This document shows, piece by piece, positions 32,074-44,478 of a stretch of 64,000 bases of DNA. Position 1 is the stretch's first letter. Every line of letters starts with the position of its first letter. This DNA comes from Thinopyrum elongatum. Its lineage: Eukaryota > Streptophyta > Magnoliopsida > Poales > Poaceae. The position numbers were made by a program, and so were the translations under genes. The notes beneath the pieces are model-generated. The model saw only the letters and a list, made by a program, of their open reading frames with translations. It searched no databases and had not been told where the DNA came from. The stretch spans positions 321,698,144 through 321,762,143 of the forward strand of contig CM022302.1 in assembly GCA_011799875.1 (NCBI GenBank), given 5' to 3'.

Positions 32074-34751
32074 GTAAGTCATTTTCTTTTTTCATGTGTT
32101 CTACTTAAAACTTTTGAGCCGCCTCTTTATTCAATACCGAGCTTGTCATTTGTTGGGGAAAATTCTCCATGGTGGAAAACTGAACGGGTTCTCAGTCCTC
32201 CAAAGGATGCCAGAGTGGAAGAGCCAGCTGTCGATGTTGATGAAGAGAATGAGGTAACAAAACTTGACTCCCTCGACCATCTATTTAACCAGCTCACTGA
32301 TGCAAGAACATTGCAGGAAAACGCAGAGACTAGCCAAGCCGGCGAACTAGAGGTAAACCCTTCTTATTCTGACTTAGAGCCATATTTCCCAAAGAGAACA
32401 AGACAAGCCGTTAGAAATGTACCCTTTTCACATCCAGTTGCTCACTTAGATCCGCAAATTCTTTTGAAGAAAACTCGGTGTGCTGGCACTTCAAAGCGAA
32501 AAGACCTGGAATAGCTCTGGTGACCTTAGTGACGGCTTGTCGAACTCGTCGGTTCATCGCAGGCCACATGTTGAAGTACCTCGCAGCCCAATCAGCTCGC
32601 GTCCTCAAGACGGTCAGATCAAAGAACCTCTTCATCCGTCTGACCCAGACTACCACCTGACCTCACCATCTTCTGATGAATCATGCGCCACTCAGGTGCC
32701 GAAGTTTGCATCAACCGTGGGTAAGTACATGATAGAATATTTTTCCATTTATCTTTGTATTTCTGCTGCTTACTCACATATCAAATTTTCAGAGCCAAAG
32801 CCTTGATAATGGGGGACGGCTCAAATGTTGCTGTTCCAGAAACTGAGGACCCTTCTATTTCAAGGGTTAACCCAGAAATCCAGGACGAGCCGATAGATGG
32901 GGCTCATGCTGATGAAGCGAACTTGGTTCATGAAAATGAGCCAGTTCATGATGATACCCCTAATAGTCCGGTGAGGGCCACCTCTCCTGCAGTGGAGATG
33001 GAAATTCTGACAAGCGAGTCACCTTTGAAGGCGGCTCATGATGAAGTTGCCATTACAGGAGAGGTGCACAGAAAGCTGGAGACCTCAAACGCCTTGGCCA
33101 AGGTCACACTAAGAAAGAGTCGCCCATGGCGGAGAAGTGAAAGGCCAAGCATGAACTTCCATCTTTGGAAAGTTTAGATGTAGGGTCCCTCCACCAAGCA
33201 TTTTTTACCTGACTATCTGAGATCTGGGAAACTAAAGCCTCCATGGTGGGCACTTTGAGACGGAAATACGAGGTATGCTCCCTTACTCCCTCTTCCTTAT
33301 ATGCCTTTATATAGCCCCCAAGTTTTAAGTTTTGAGAATTATAACAATACTTGAAACTTGCATGAATCTTGACCCACCTATGATAGTTGAATACTTGTAT
33401 AGCCCCCAAGGGATGGGTCATTATGACATAATGAGCTGGGACTTGTATTTTGTAGTATGATTTTGACAACTGGTAGCCCCCAAGGACCGGATCATCAGTA
33501 TGTGATGGGACAGGTCTTATATAATGATTCTTTGCAAAAACTAAGGATGCATTAGCCCCCAAGTGCCATGTAGAGTGCTTGCAACTACATGGGACTGAAA
33601 CATATCATACGTCAATTTTTGTCTGTTGTAGCCCCCAAGGGCCGGGTTGTTTGCCTGCGGCTGCTCGGGACTTGAAATAACACTGCTGACTTAGCAATTC
33701 ATGATATGCAGGAAATATTGGATGAAGCTGAGTCGTCTATCGTGGGCTTGCAAACTGAATTGAAGAAGGAGAGAGGGCTCAAGACGGAGGCAGAGAACTT
33801 GTCTTCAGACCTCCAGAGAACCCTACGCCAAGCAACTGATGCACTGCAAGACATGAACGCCAACTTTGAGAAGGAGAAGGACGACTTGCTAAAAAGTGCC
33901 GAAGATGCTGAGGCTAAACTTGAGACGGTGAAGCGAGAATTGGCGACATTGAAAAGCTAAATCAAGGATATGTGTGTGACCATTTTTGGTAACTATAATC
34001 TTCTCAAGCCGTCACAGCCAGACTGGCTCATCGTATTTTCTGGGTTACTAAAAATTTTGATGTATGCTTGACAGGTTGAAAAAGCCATATTCTTGTGGAG
34101 CAACCTCTGGTTAAGCTAAAAGCCATGTATCAATTTCTTGAGCAACTGTATGTGGGCAGCTCATACTGCATCATGTCTGTCAAGAATACCAAGGTGCCAC
34201 CCCACTATATCATGGATATGCTCAAGGAGTTGTCCATAGTAATAGAATGGATAAAGGAACTGACAAAAACTGCTTGCCACCAAGGAGCGCTACTTGCACT
34301 AGCGCGTGCCAAGGCCTATTTCCCTGAGCTGGTGCCGGCTCAATTGGCAGACGACTTCCCTGAGCTCAATATAGATGGAACGCCCTTTGCGAATGAAGAT
34401 TATCTATGCTGCATCATGGAGAACCGGGTGGTGGCCACCCATCTTGCGGAAGAGGCGGACCTGACAAAGTTTCAAGCCACCTACTTGGAAGTTGGCAAAC
34501 GCGTGAGTCCTCCAACGCCAAAGCCTTTTGAGCTTAATCCTCCATGTAAGCAAGTCTTTGCACCTGGCATCAATTCTTCCACTATAATGCACAAAGAGTC
34601 AGTTTTTGAAGCTTTGGATGGAATTCGGTGGCTGACCGAGAACGACGAAGCATCCTGGAAAGACCAAGAAGAGCCGGCAAAGGGTGACCCGGCCGCAACT
34701 CATCCTGACGAAAGCCTCGCCAAGCCGGAAAGCTCCAACGCCGGCGCTTAG
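32074..34751 (+). pseudogene. Antisense gene of gypsy B, 3' exons with coiled coil
   Basis: Further exon borders are suggested by GTAAGT at 32721 with acceptor TTTTCAG ending 32792, GTATGC at 33273 with acceptor ATGCAG ending 33711, and acceptor TTGACAG ending 34074. The exon at 33712-33958 codes a heptad-like coiled coil (EILDEAESSIVGLQTELKKE, LQRTLRQATDALQDMNANFE). The last exon, 34075-34751, reads FPELVPAQLADDFPELNID and ends in an acidic tail at 34751. H and D have similar Pro/acid and coiled-coil parts. The function is unknown. Confidence 0.6.
33312..33639 (+). repeat. Degenerate tandem array in an antisense-gene intron (TAGCCCCCAAG)
   Basis: The motif TAGCCCCCAAG (first copy TAGCCCCCA then AGTTT) starts at 33312, 33400, 33474, 33553 and 33629, a spacing of 74-88 bases. 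Flanking text is partly repeated (gggtca, tgatggga, gggactt). It lies between the donor at 33273 and the acceptor at 33711. Confidence 0.75.
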
Positions 34752-35077
34752 TAACTGCACACAAAAAACTTTGCTGATATTTGGCCCAGTGGTGGCTTGT
34801 AATAGGATAGTGAAATCACTTGGTGATCTGCAGTGCCATCATGCACTATCCATCTCTTTTGAATGGTTGATCTGTTATTGACATGTTGAGATTACTTGCA
34901 CCCCATACTAGGTCGAGCCGCCAATATATTGATCAGGCAGGTTCCTTTTGAATGTCTTATGTGCTTTATAGAAAGAAACTTGGTGGGGCCGGGTCAATAT
35001 GATGACCCGGTAATTAGAAATAAGCCAAAGTTATATATAAGCCGGTATGTTGGTTCAGAGAATTTCTGCAAAACAAG

Positions 35078-35121
<44 letters not shown>

Positions 35122-35609
35122 TAGACAAAAAATTAAAGTAACTAAAAAATATCAAGCTAGCTTTCGAGGCATGACATAAAGACCGGCTTTCGAGGCTCAT
35201 GTCTTGCTTCAATGAAGCTCGCATGATAGCCCATGGTTTATCCTTGCTTTTTGGAAGACGGCTCTCATGTGACTTAAGCTGGTGTTTTGACCTTGACAAG
35301 TTCAGGGTCAATTTGTGATTGACTTATCAGGAGTACACTGAGTCACCTTTTTCAGAGTAGCATCAAGCTAACATGTAGCTTTAACCAGGTTTCATAATGG
35401 CATATGTCGGGTCAAAAGGGATGTTAATAGCTAAACTCGATGAGTTGGAAGCCCTCAAGTGACCTATAATCAAAGAATAAAGGCTCATGCACAATATATG
35501 AGACGAAATGACAGAGGCCCCGAGTTTCGGGGATGCCAGCTTTATTATATTGATCATAAAAGATATAAACATAAGATAAGTATGTACAATGAACTAGAGC
35601 CAACGGCTT
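34752..35609. other. Region between the convergent ends of antisense gene and pol of gypsy B
   Basis: It holds the 3' flank of the antisense gene and of pol, which converge. An (AT)n microsatellite is at 35081-35118. No credible coding sequence. Confidence 0.6.
35081..35118. repeat. AT dinucleotide microsatellite
   Basis: About 19 uninterrupted AT units. It is likely polymorphic between accessions. ORFs reading through it are spurious. Confidence 0.9.
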
Positions 35610-36899
35610 TAAGTATAATAAGGCTGAAGATGTGCAATATTCCAAGACCTGTTGGTCTCCTCCTCATAAATGTGTGACTTATTGGGTTCACGGATGTCGG
35701 TGAGATAGTATGACCAATTGTTGAGGTTCTTGCTGACAACAAAAGGACCTTCCCATGGGGGTGAGAGCTCATGCATGCATGTCTTTTCTTGTATCAGATG
35801 GAGCACTAAGTCACCTTCCTGGAAACTATGACTGCCAACTCTACGGCTATTATCGCGACGTAGGTCTTGTCGATATATCGCGGATCGTGCTGCTGAAAAA
35901 ATTGCATTCTTCTTCCAAGGCATCCGATGAATCCTGACGAGCTTGCTCATTATCTGCTTCGACATAAGCTGCAACTCTTGGGGAGACATGATCGATATCA
36001 CTAGGCAATACAACTTCTGCACCGTAGACCATAAAAAACAGCGTGTAGCATGTCGATCGGTTGGGGGTAGTCCGTACGCTCCAAATAACTGCAGGGAGTT
36101 CCTCGACCCAACATCCCGGAGTGCTCTCAAGAGGAACCATGAGTCTTGGTTTGATCCCCCGCAATATTTCCTAGTTAGCATGTTCTGCCTGACCATTGGA
36201 CTGCGGATGCACTACTGAACCCATGTCAAGCCGGATGTGTTCTCTCTAGCAAACCTATTTCATAGCTCCCTTGGATAAGTTAGTGCCATTGTCTGTGATG
36301 ATGTTGTGCGGGTAACCAAAACAGAAAATCAGTTTTTTCAGAAACATGACCGTTGAAGACGCATCACAATTGCTGATTGGTTCTGCTTCAACCCACCTGG
36401 TGAATTTATCCACTGCAACTAAGAGGTGTGTCTTCTTGTCTTTAGACGGCTTGAACAGACCAACCATATCGAGCCCCCAGACTGCAAACAGCCAAGTGAT
36501 TGGAATCATCTGTAACTCTTGAGCCGGCACATGAGCTTGCCGTGCGAATTTCTGGCAACCCTCACACTTGCGCACGATATCCTCGGCGCCTACAGGAACT
36601 ATGAGCCAGTAAAAACCATGTCGAAAAGCCTTGGCTACTAAGGATCTTGAGCTGGCATGATGTCCTGAGTCGCTAGAATGTATCTCGTTGAGAATTTGGC
36701 GACCTTTCTCAGGAGACACGCAACGCTGAAAAACGCCTGTGATACTCTTCTTGTGTAGCTCGCCATTGACAATAGGCATGGATTTGGACCGTCGGACAAT
36801 CTGTCGAGCAATGAGTTTGTCTTGAGGAAGCTCGCCACGAGTAAGATAAGCCAGATAAGGGACCATCCAATCTGGTATAGCATGAAGAGCAGCAACCAA
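35609..36899 (-). pseudogene. Gypsy B integrase
   Basis: The zinc-binding region includes HHASSRSLVAKAFRHGFYW and CEGCQKFARQAH. The core has GLDMVGLF (first Asp) and NIITDNGTNL (second Asp), then a stop at about 36255. A TAG follows the glutamate motif NGQAEHAN near 36180. The C-terminal part reads SFQEGDLVLHLIQEKT and ends WNIAHLQPYYT at 35609. The catalytic acids survive but the frame is broken at least twice. Confidence 0.8.
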
Positions 36900-37987
36900 C
36901 TATGCTTCTGGGTCAGGAATAGGAACATCTTCCTCTGAAGGCAACTTGACAGAAGGATTACGGAGGACGTCAAGGAAAGCATTGGGAGGTACCGGCTTAC
37001 GCTGAGAGCCCAATCGTGACAAATCATCCGCAACCTCATTGAGCCAGCGATCAATGTGATCAACTTGATAACCCTTGAGATGTCGTGCAATGATAGTCAC
37101 CATGCGTTGATAAGCTACCATGAGGGGGTCTTTCGAATCCCATGTCCCAGAGACCTATTGAGCTACCAAGTCTGAGTCACCCAAACACGTCACCTGGTTG
37201 AGGTTAATCTCCTTAGCCATACGAAGCCCATGGAGGAGAGCTTCATACTCAGCTGCATTGTTAGTATAGGGAAACAAGAGCCTCATACATAACCAAATTT
37301 ATCATCTCATGGGGAAGATATGACCACTCCAGCCCTCGAGCCCTCCAATTGCCTGGAACCATCAAATTGTATCGTCCAATATGTATTGTCCGAATTCTCC
37401 TCGGGGATGTGTAGTTCAGTCCAGTCATTGATAAAATCCACTAGTGCTTGAGATTTGATGGCGGTCTGAGGCACATACTTCACATGACGTGGACCAAGCT
37501 CTATTGCCCATTTAGCAACCCGGCCTATGGCCTCCCTATTTTGGCCGATGTCTCCTAAAGGAGCGGAGCTGACCACAGTGATAGGGTGTTACTGAAAGTA
37601 GTGCTTCAGCTTGCGACTAGCCATGAAAACACCAAAAACCAGTTTTTGCCATTGTGGATACCGCTGTTTGGACTCGGTTAAGACCTCACTAACATAGTAA
37701 ACTGGCCGCTGGACTGGGTATTCCTTCCCTGCCTCCTTTCATTCCACGATAACTGCCACACTCACCGCTTTATTGTTAGCGGTGATGTACAGGAGCATAG
37801 GATCTTTGTCAATTAGAGCAGCAAGGATTGGTGTCGTAGACAGCTGTTGCTTGAGAGACTTGAAAGCTTTATCTACAACATCATTCCTGATGATGGTGTC
37901 TGTCTTCTTTAGCAATTGATATAGAGGAATCGCCTTCTCACCGAGGCAACTTATGAAACGGCTCAAGGCTGCAATTTGTCCCGCCAC
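36900..37987 (-). pseudogene. Gypsy B RT thumb and RNase H
   Basis: AALSRFISCLGEKAIPLYQL and LKQQLSTTPILAALIDKDPM mark the RT connection. GRVAKWAIELGPRHVKYVPQ and then FDGSRQLEGSRAGVVISSP mark the RNase H of the type seen in Tat-clade elements. From 37300 to 36900 the domain is scattered over frames with several stops. LKGYQVDHIDRWLNEVADDL near 37060 is its C-terminal motif. Confidence 0.72.
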
Positions 37988-38860
37988 TCTCTTTACGTCG
38001 TTGATATTGGCAGCTTAGCGAGTGTTGTGACAACTTTAATCTTATCTGGGTTAGCTTCGATGCCTCGCTCCGACACAAGGAAACCCAACAGTTTACCTGC
38101 AGGAGCGCCGAACACACATTTGGCCAGGTTGAGCTTCATCTTGTAGACTCGAAGATTATCGAATGTTTCTTTGACGTCATCCAACAAGGTTTCTTTCTTT
38201 TGTGATGTGACCACGATATCATCAACATATGGAGGAACATTGCGCCCGATCTGCTTGTGAAAACAGTTTTGTACGCAACATTGATAAGTAGCCCCTGCAG
38301 TCTTCAGCCCAAAAGGCATAGAGACATAGCAGAAAGCCCCGAAGGGTGTGATAAAGGTTGTCTTCTCCTGATCTTCGACAACCATCTTGATCTGGTGATA
38401 TCCAGAGTAAACGTCCAAGAAACATAAGCACTCACAACTAGCGGTAGAGTCGATGATATGGTCAATGCGGGGAAGAGCAAATGGATCCTTAGGACAAGCT
38501 TTGTTGAGATCAATGTAATCAACACACATTCGGCAAGTCCCGTTTTTTCTTCAGAACAAGCACTGGATTGGGCAACCTCTCAGGGTGAAAAACTTCAATA
38601 ATGAACCTGGCTGCTAGGATTTGAGCCACTTCTTCTCCAATAGCCTTGCGTCTCTCCTCATTAAAACACGGAGGTATTGTCTGACAGATTTCATCTTGGG
38701 ATTCACATTGAGGTGGTGCTCAACGAGTTCTCTCGGTACACCGAGCATGTTAGAAGGTTTCCATGCGAAAATGTCCCGATTCTCACAGATGAAAGTTGAT
38801 GAGCGCGCTTTCCTATTTAGGGTCCAAGCCAATCCTAATAGTGAACTGCTGGGATGAATC
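37988..38860 (-). pseudogene. Gypsy B reverse transcriptase core
   Basis: NMLGVPRELVEHHLNVNPKM opens the domain (about 38745). CVDYIDLNKACPKDPFALPR, FLDVYSGYHQIKMVVEDQ, MPFGLKTAGATYQ and the catalytic YVDDIVV (about 38240) follow. AKCVFGAPAGKLLGFLVSER comes next. A frame change near 38540 separates the first part. The active site is intact. Confidence 0.82.
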
Positions 38861-39009
38861 ACCAGGGGTGAAGTCAACATGCTTTGTATCCTCAGCCAAC
38901 ATGAATTTGAGTAGAGGATTAGACTCAGTAGTGGGCTTTTTCAGAGAGGTCATGTCGGCCGGTCAACATTGGTTGTGCAGAACTTAAACCTTCTGCTGCA
39001 CAGGCCTAC

Positions 39010-39441
39010 TCAGCATAGGCTGCATCTCCCTCTTCGCACTCCAGCACAATTTTTCCTGTCTCCGTCAACTGTGATGGTGCCGTCTGGTCTAGGCATTTTG
39101 ATTTTCAGATAGACATAGCAGGGTTGTTCCATAAAACGAGCATAAGCTGGCCGTTCGAAGAGGGCATGATATGTGCTGTTGATTTTTACTACCTCAACCG
39201 TCAGGAATTCTGATCTATAGTTGAACTCAATGCCAAATGCAACTTCCAACTTATTCCTGCCAATAGGGTAGGTAGACTTTCCAGGAATGATCCCGTGAAA
39301 CACTATTGAGGAAGGCTGGAGCTGTTTCTCAAACAGATTCATCCGCTTGAAGGTATCGTAATACAAGATGTTGATGCTGCTGCAACCATCCATCAGTACT
39401 TTTGTGAGTTTGTACCCACCAACTTGCGGCGCCACCACCAA
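39010..39441 (-). pseudogene. Gypsy B aspartic protease
   Basis: The active-site region reads KVLMDGCSSINILYYDTFKR (about 39390-39330), where DG(G/C)S replaces the classical D(S/T)G. RNKLEVAFGIEFNYRSEFLT and ALFERPAYARFM follow, the latter corresponding to the GRP-A-F motif of this lineage. About 150 bases upstream, a Gly-rich linker (39652-39891) leads from gag. Confidence 0.75.
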
Positions 39442-39651
39442 CGCAAGACACCCCGGATTCTCAACCCAGGGAGGATGGTCCTCTCTGCTCTAGGTGACTA
39501 GCTGTTCTGACCAATTTAGGTACTCGAGGATAGCCGGCTCAACCATGTTGACGACTCTCTTGTGGAGCTTGCAGTCACGCTTGCAAGTACTGGTTGTGAA
39601 CATGTGATATTGTCGGCTGTTTAACTATTTGGGATTGCTCTGAAACCCAGA

Positions 39652-40596
39652 CTAATTTCCTTGTTGCTGATTTCTTTGCCCAAACCGCTGATTTTCACCT
39701 CCAGTATTGCCGACTCCCTGAAAGTCAATGCCTTGACCGCCTGACCCCTGGAAGCCAGGGCTAGGGAAGCCACCTGATGAACTGGCTCCGGGAAAGCCGA
39801 TCCCAGAGCTGCCAGCTCCAGGATGTCCTAGATGTCCACCGCCTCCATCGTGGTGATTCTGATAAGCCTGATTGTGGAACTCCTGCATCATGAAGAAATT
39901 TTCCCATGAATTGTTACCCGACTTATTTGGAAGGTTGTGCTTTGGACACGAAGCTTTGAGGGCTTCCTCATAATTACGAGGCCAGTTCCCATTGTAGGAT
40001 ATCCCAGAGTTGTTATTCCGCCTCTTGTCCTTAAAGCCGGTATTAGTCTTTGCAATGGAATCTGATCCTCCCTCTAGATTCTTGCGCTGACCATTGTGCC
40101 CCGGGTTGTGCTGCTAGTGACCCTTGCCACCACCATTTTTCTATCCCTTGCCAGACTTGTCATCATCAAAGGTAGGATCCTTGGTGCTGGTCGACTCAGC
40201 ATATCTGGTAAGAACATCCATGAGATCCCCCATATCTTTAACCTTCCGGTTGAGGCGCCCGAGTTTCTGCACCAAGGGTTGGAAATGGCAATTTTGCTCC
40301 AAGACCAGGACGGCTTGGACAGCAGTAATGCTATCAGGAGAATGGATAATTTTCGCAACACGGCGTGACCAATGATGAGCCGACTCGTCGTTGTGCTGGA
40401 CGCACTGCTCAAGGTGAACAATCATCATTGGTTGTTTGCAAGTGCCTTGAAAATTCTTGATGAAGCCATCTTTCAATTCTTCCCAAGTATTGATTGAGTT
40501 AGGGTCCAAATTCTTCAACCACGTGCGAGTTGGACCCTCCAGCATCATTGTCAGATATTTGGCACAAACTGCGTCACTGACATCCAACATATCCAT
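39652..40596 (-). pseudogene. Gypsy B gag core and Gly-rich linker
   Basis: The capsid-like domain (retrotrans_gag type) reads KYLTMMLEGPTRTWLKNLDP, ELKDGFIKNFQGTCKQPMM and LEQCVQHNDESAHHWSRRVA from 40560 to 40360. A zinc-knuckle candidate lies near 39960-39930 (the ASCPKHNLPNK-like stretch around CPK). A Gly/Ser/Pro-rich linker (39891-39652) follows. Stops occur near 40140. Confidence 0.72.
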
Positions 40597-42107
40597 AGCT
40601 ACCTCTTAGCTCTCAATCCACACAGCCGGCTCGAGGTCATCCGTGTAGTTGGGAACCTTGTGAGGGCCCTTGAAATCCATGGGCATGCGCTCCTTGCGTA
40701 AGGCAGGCGCTAAACATAGTATCCCAATAGTTCTGGAGCTCATTCATGTGCCATGTGAAGCTAGCTGGGCTGTGGTGTGTGGGGCCTGAGCAACCCCCGT
40801 GTTTGCTGCTTCTGCTTCTCGCATAGCACGGGCAACATCCTCAATCGCCTCTGCATCTAAAAACACTGGCCGGGACTGAAGGTTCTGCTCGCATTACCTG
40901 CGCGCATTGCTGGAGATCGCAGGAGATTCAGCATGTCGGCTATTGCTGCAACTCTGGTGCGGGGTAGAATGAAGTCGATGCCGGCTGTGAGAATATTTTG
41001 CCTGTTGGGTGACTGCAATCTTTAACATCTCAATGGCATTTCTGGCCTTGATTTCGATCGGGGTGTTCCCGATCATTGGGAGTGCAGCAAGATTATAAGT
41101 CGCCGCCAGTACATTATCCACCGGGATGGAAGAATGATCGACCGGCGTCTGGAAATGACCAGGCGGGAGCTGAACCGGTGAGGGTTGTGTTTGCTAACTA
41201 GGGTTGGTGCTGCTAGGCCGGCTGGCAGGGTTGAGCCGGCGGTGGCTATTCCACTCCACTGTTCGGGGGCACGACTCGGGTCAATTGAGGCATAACCAGT
41301 GCTCCGAGTGTGCTAGTACCTGCTTCGGGAGTAAGTAGATCTTGCTGTCTACTGAACAAATGCATAGGATCAAAATCGGATGGCAAACGGCTCGTGTGCC
41401 TCCTCTGATGAACCACATCTGAAGCGTTCTAGCGGAAACTAAGATGTAGTGCCTCCGCCCTTAAGCGTTGAGCCTCGGTACGGATGTAAGCTTGCACTTT
41501 CGCCAGACGAGTATTTTCAGCATTGATATCTTCCTGAACCTTGGCCATCTACTTGCGAAGTTTCGTGACTTCCGCGTTGCGCTCCGCCAGATTTTTTGCA
41601 GTCACCGAGGTTTCTAGTAGTGTTCCCAAAGCAGCCATCAGTTCTGCCAGAGCCTGAGTCGGCATCCTATTCGATCAGGTCGCACCTGGAGCCGATGCAA
41701 AAGTGTCGGCCCCTGCCACAGTGCTAGAAGCTGTGGAGTTCTGAGCCGCCGCGGTCCTAGCCGGGTCAATGTTGTTGGCCATATGGACGGCCGCCCGTCG
41801 TGGCAGCTAGAAGGCATCTGAACAAATCTCATCATGAGAGCAGCCCCCAAGCCGACCGTCGAGGAGCGGGAGGATCGAATCGGTATCACCATCCGAGGAC
41901 TCGCCATCAGAGTAAACAAGAGTGTCTCCACCAGATGCACCGTTGTCTGTGAGATCGATTCCCTGAGTGAAGCCGATGAAGACGTGATTCCGGGCGGCTT
42001 GGGGCCGTCCGGGTTTGGCACGACGAGCCGGCTCGACGATATAGGAGCAGATGTCTGGCTCAGGGCCTGATTTTCCTATCATGCCAATGAAGACATGGAT
42101 CTTGCCG
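40597..42107 (-). pseudogene. Gypsy B gag N-terminal region, interrupted by gypsy D
   Basis: Weak coding signal on the minus strand, for example HVFIGMIGKSGPEPDICSYI near 42070 and NHVFIGFTQGIDLTDNGASG near 41975. The frame continues on the far side of D at 51918-52070 (MIGRFMNSCRGKLYIDDSGG), so D landed inside coding sequence. Bases 40750-41500 show only scattered short frames. Confidence 0.55.
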
Positions 42108-42112
42108 AAGGG
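42108..42112. repeat. Target-site duplication of gypsy D (left copy, AAGGG)
   Basis: AAGGG precedes the left LTR of D and recurs at 51913-51917 immediately after the right LTR, which proves D inserted as a unit. Confidence 0.88.
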
Positions 42113-42931
42113 TTTCGAAGTTCTGGGACCCGGGGTACCCAGACCCGTCTGCCTATGGCCCAGCGCATGGCTCCACCAACGGCCCGGCGCGGCCCAGCAG
42201 CAGGACTTCACGAGTAAGACCCTCGCGAGGGCCCCCGACTCGCGAGGCGAACGACATCAAGGCCTCCAGAGGAGCGGCCTCCCAAGGAGCGGACATCTCT
42301 AGGCAGGCACCCCACCTCACGAGGCGTGTGGTGACATGAGCTATGACAACCAGAGCCAGAAGGGTGCGAGCGGGCACAGTCTAGGACAGTTTCCTCTTTG
42401 GTGCTAGGGAGGCAAGGACGTACGCGGGTTCCCAAGGAATCCCTCAAAGATTTCCATTCCAGTGCAACAAGACCAAGACCACGAGCTTGGCAGGATGGAG
42501 GTCATCATTGAGCCCACCACTGCGTCATGACCAGAGGCTTTGCAGGCGAAGGCCACCTTTAGTCAGGATAGGATGTACTCCTGTCCCCCTTCAAATTGGC
42601 CATTGTGGTATCCCTTCCTGCCTAAGCCATGAGGGAAGAGGACTAAGGCCACTATAAAGATAGGCTAGTCTCCACCGTAGAGAAGGATCGATCCATTCAT
42701 CCCTTGAGCTCTCCCGAGGCATCTCACACTTGTACAAGTTCATACTCATCCTCCTCGCAAGGTGGCCCGAACCTGGGTAAAACCACTGTGTCCACTTCTT
42801 CTACCCGCTCGCTCGAACATGACGGAGCCAGGCCATGAGGCGGTGAGCAGCGAGTCGTAGCTACGCAGAATCCTTCGTTCACGCACCAGAGTTCGAACCT
42901 TGTTTGGGTCCACGGAGCCCCGATTCCGACA
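42113..42931 (+). repeat. Gypsy D 5' LTR
   Basis: It starts TTTCGAAG where the family has TGTCGGAG and ends CCGACA. A TATA-like CTATAAAG lies near 42651. Compared with the 3' LTR it lacks about 43 bases near 42755, at a short repeat (AGGTGGCCCGAACC follows both versions). Confidence 0.85.
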
Positions 42932-42933
42932 TT

Positions 42934-42951
42934 TGGCGCGCCAGGTAGGGG
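42934..42951 (+). promoter_or_regulatory. Primer binding site of gypsy D
   Basis: TGGCGCGCCAGGTAGGGG begins two bases after the LTR end, the usual place for the tRNA primer site that starts minus-strand synthesis. I do not assign the tRNA. Confidence 0.7.
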
Positions 42952-43002
42952 CGTGTCAAAGTTCTTCCTTCTGCCTCGCTCCATCCCTGCTTCGCCACTC
43001 CC

Positions 43003-44478
43003 ATGGCCGACGCTCCTCTAGTTCGCACCGAGTGTCGGGCCGCCCGTGTCGCCCAGACGACACCGGTGGGCTGCGGCGCCCCTCACCGCTCCGCTTCTCC
43101 CGCAGCCAACGCTGCCACCGACCCTCCCGCACACGAGCAGCATGACTCTTCGCTGCCACCCTCTTTATAGCATGATGGCCGCACCGCCACTCCTTCCCTC
43201 ACTCCAGCCACGGCCTCGTCCTCCCACACTCATCACGGACCGGCGAACGCGTAGGCTGCGCTGCTCAGGGAGCGCGAGCTGCTGCACTACTGCCCCGCCA
43301 ATGAAGGCTATGACGCCTGGCTGGGCTGCATCACCGATCTCGTCAAAGACGCTGGCGAGGCCCTAGTGCCCTCCCACTCGCTCCGTCCCTCGCCGTCTCG
43401 TGCGGGTGACGTGGCTCATTGTGTGCCTCCGCCTCCTCCCCTCCGCAACGCCGACATCGAGCCAAGGCAAGACCCGCCGCATGGGGCATCAGTACCAGCA
43501 CGGGAAGAAGCCAGTTGCCAGGTTGTGCAGCAGCCACAATACGAGGCACGTGTGCTGCCGGCACCGCCGCGCTAGCACCTAGACCGGACCACTCTGGAGG
43601 CCGCAGCGCGTGGGTGCCAGGACCGAGCCCCTCTCGCACGGGCCGCGCCCGTGAGCGCGGTAGGCTACTGCGCCTTCACTCGTGAGCTGCGCCGTGTAGT
43701 CTAGCTGGTCAAGTTCAAGCCAGATCTGCCCCCGTGCTACGATGACATCCCCGACCCTACGGAGTTCCTCCAACTCTACGTACTGAGCATCGAGGCGGCG
43801 AATGGCGATGACAAGGTCATGGCGAACTGGTTTCCCATGACCCTCAAGGATGGCGCACGCTCCTGGTTCATGCACCTCCCGGAGGGGTCGATCTCCTCAT
43901 GGGATGAGCTCCGCGAGGGTTCATCGCCAATTTCCAAGGGACCCGTGACCACGCCCTCACCGTCAATGACCTGTGACATGTGAAGCAGCATCCTGGCGAG
44001 ACCCTCCGCAAGTACATTCAACGCTTCACCCAAGTTTGCCTCAAGATCGCGAAGGCTTCAGATAAGTCCATCATCTCCGCATGACCTGTGCTCAGTGTTG
44101 GAGCTGTTCAATTGGGTCGACAAGTGCGCCAAGGCTGAAGAAGGCCGACTCTCCCTCCTCAAGCACCCAGACATTAATCCAGAAGACAAGAAGAGGAAGG
44201 CCAAGGAAGCAAAGCGCAAGGGACCCATCATGCTGGCAGTGGAGCCTGAGGTGAAGCGCGGCCGTGATCGCGACGAGCCCCCCAAGGATGCCTGCCCACT
44301 TTGCGTCTTCCACAACGTGCACACCCACAACACCAATGACTGTCAGGAGCTCAGGGCGCTCTGGGACGAGCGCCTGGGCCGCCGCCCTGAGTGCAGCGAC
44401 CGTGGCTTCGTCCATGGAGGAGGCCGCGGCAGGGGCCGCTGGGGCAACCGCAACCTCCGTCAGGGCTGGCATGATTAG
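43003..44478 (+). pseudogene. Gypsy D gag
   Basis: A candidate start is the ATG at 43003 (MADAPLVRTE). A low-complexity N-terminus leads to the capsid-like part TEFLQLYVLSIEAANGDDKV, SWFMHLPEGSISSWDELREG near 43890. A frameshift near 43920 is followed by a stop, and the frame resumes at 44095 with LELFNWVDKCAKAEEGRLSL and a zinc-knuckle-like CPLCVFHNVHTHNTNDCQEL at 44290-44350. It ends with a Gly/Arg-rich stretch at 44478. Confidence 0.75.

Noticed and set aside
34994..35311. ORF with Ile-Tyr repeats
   Set aside because: It reads through the (AT)n microsatellite.
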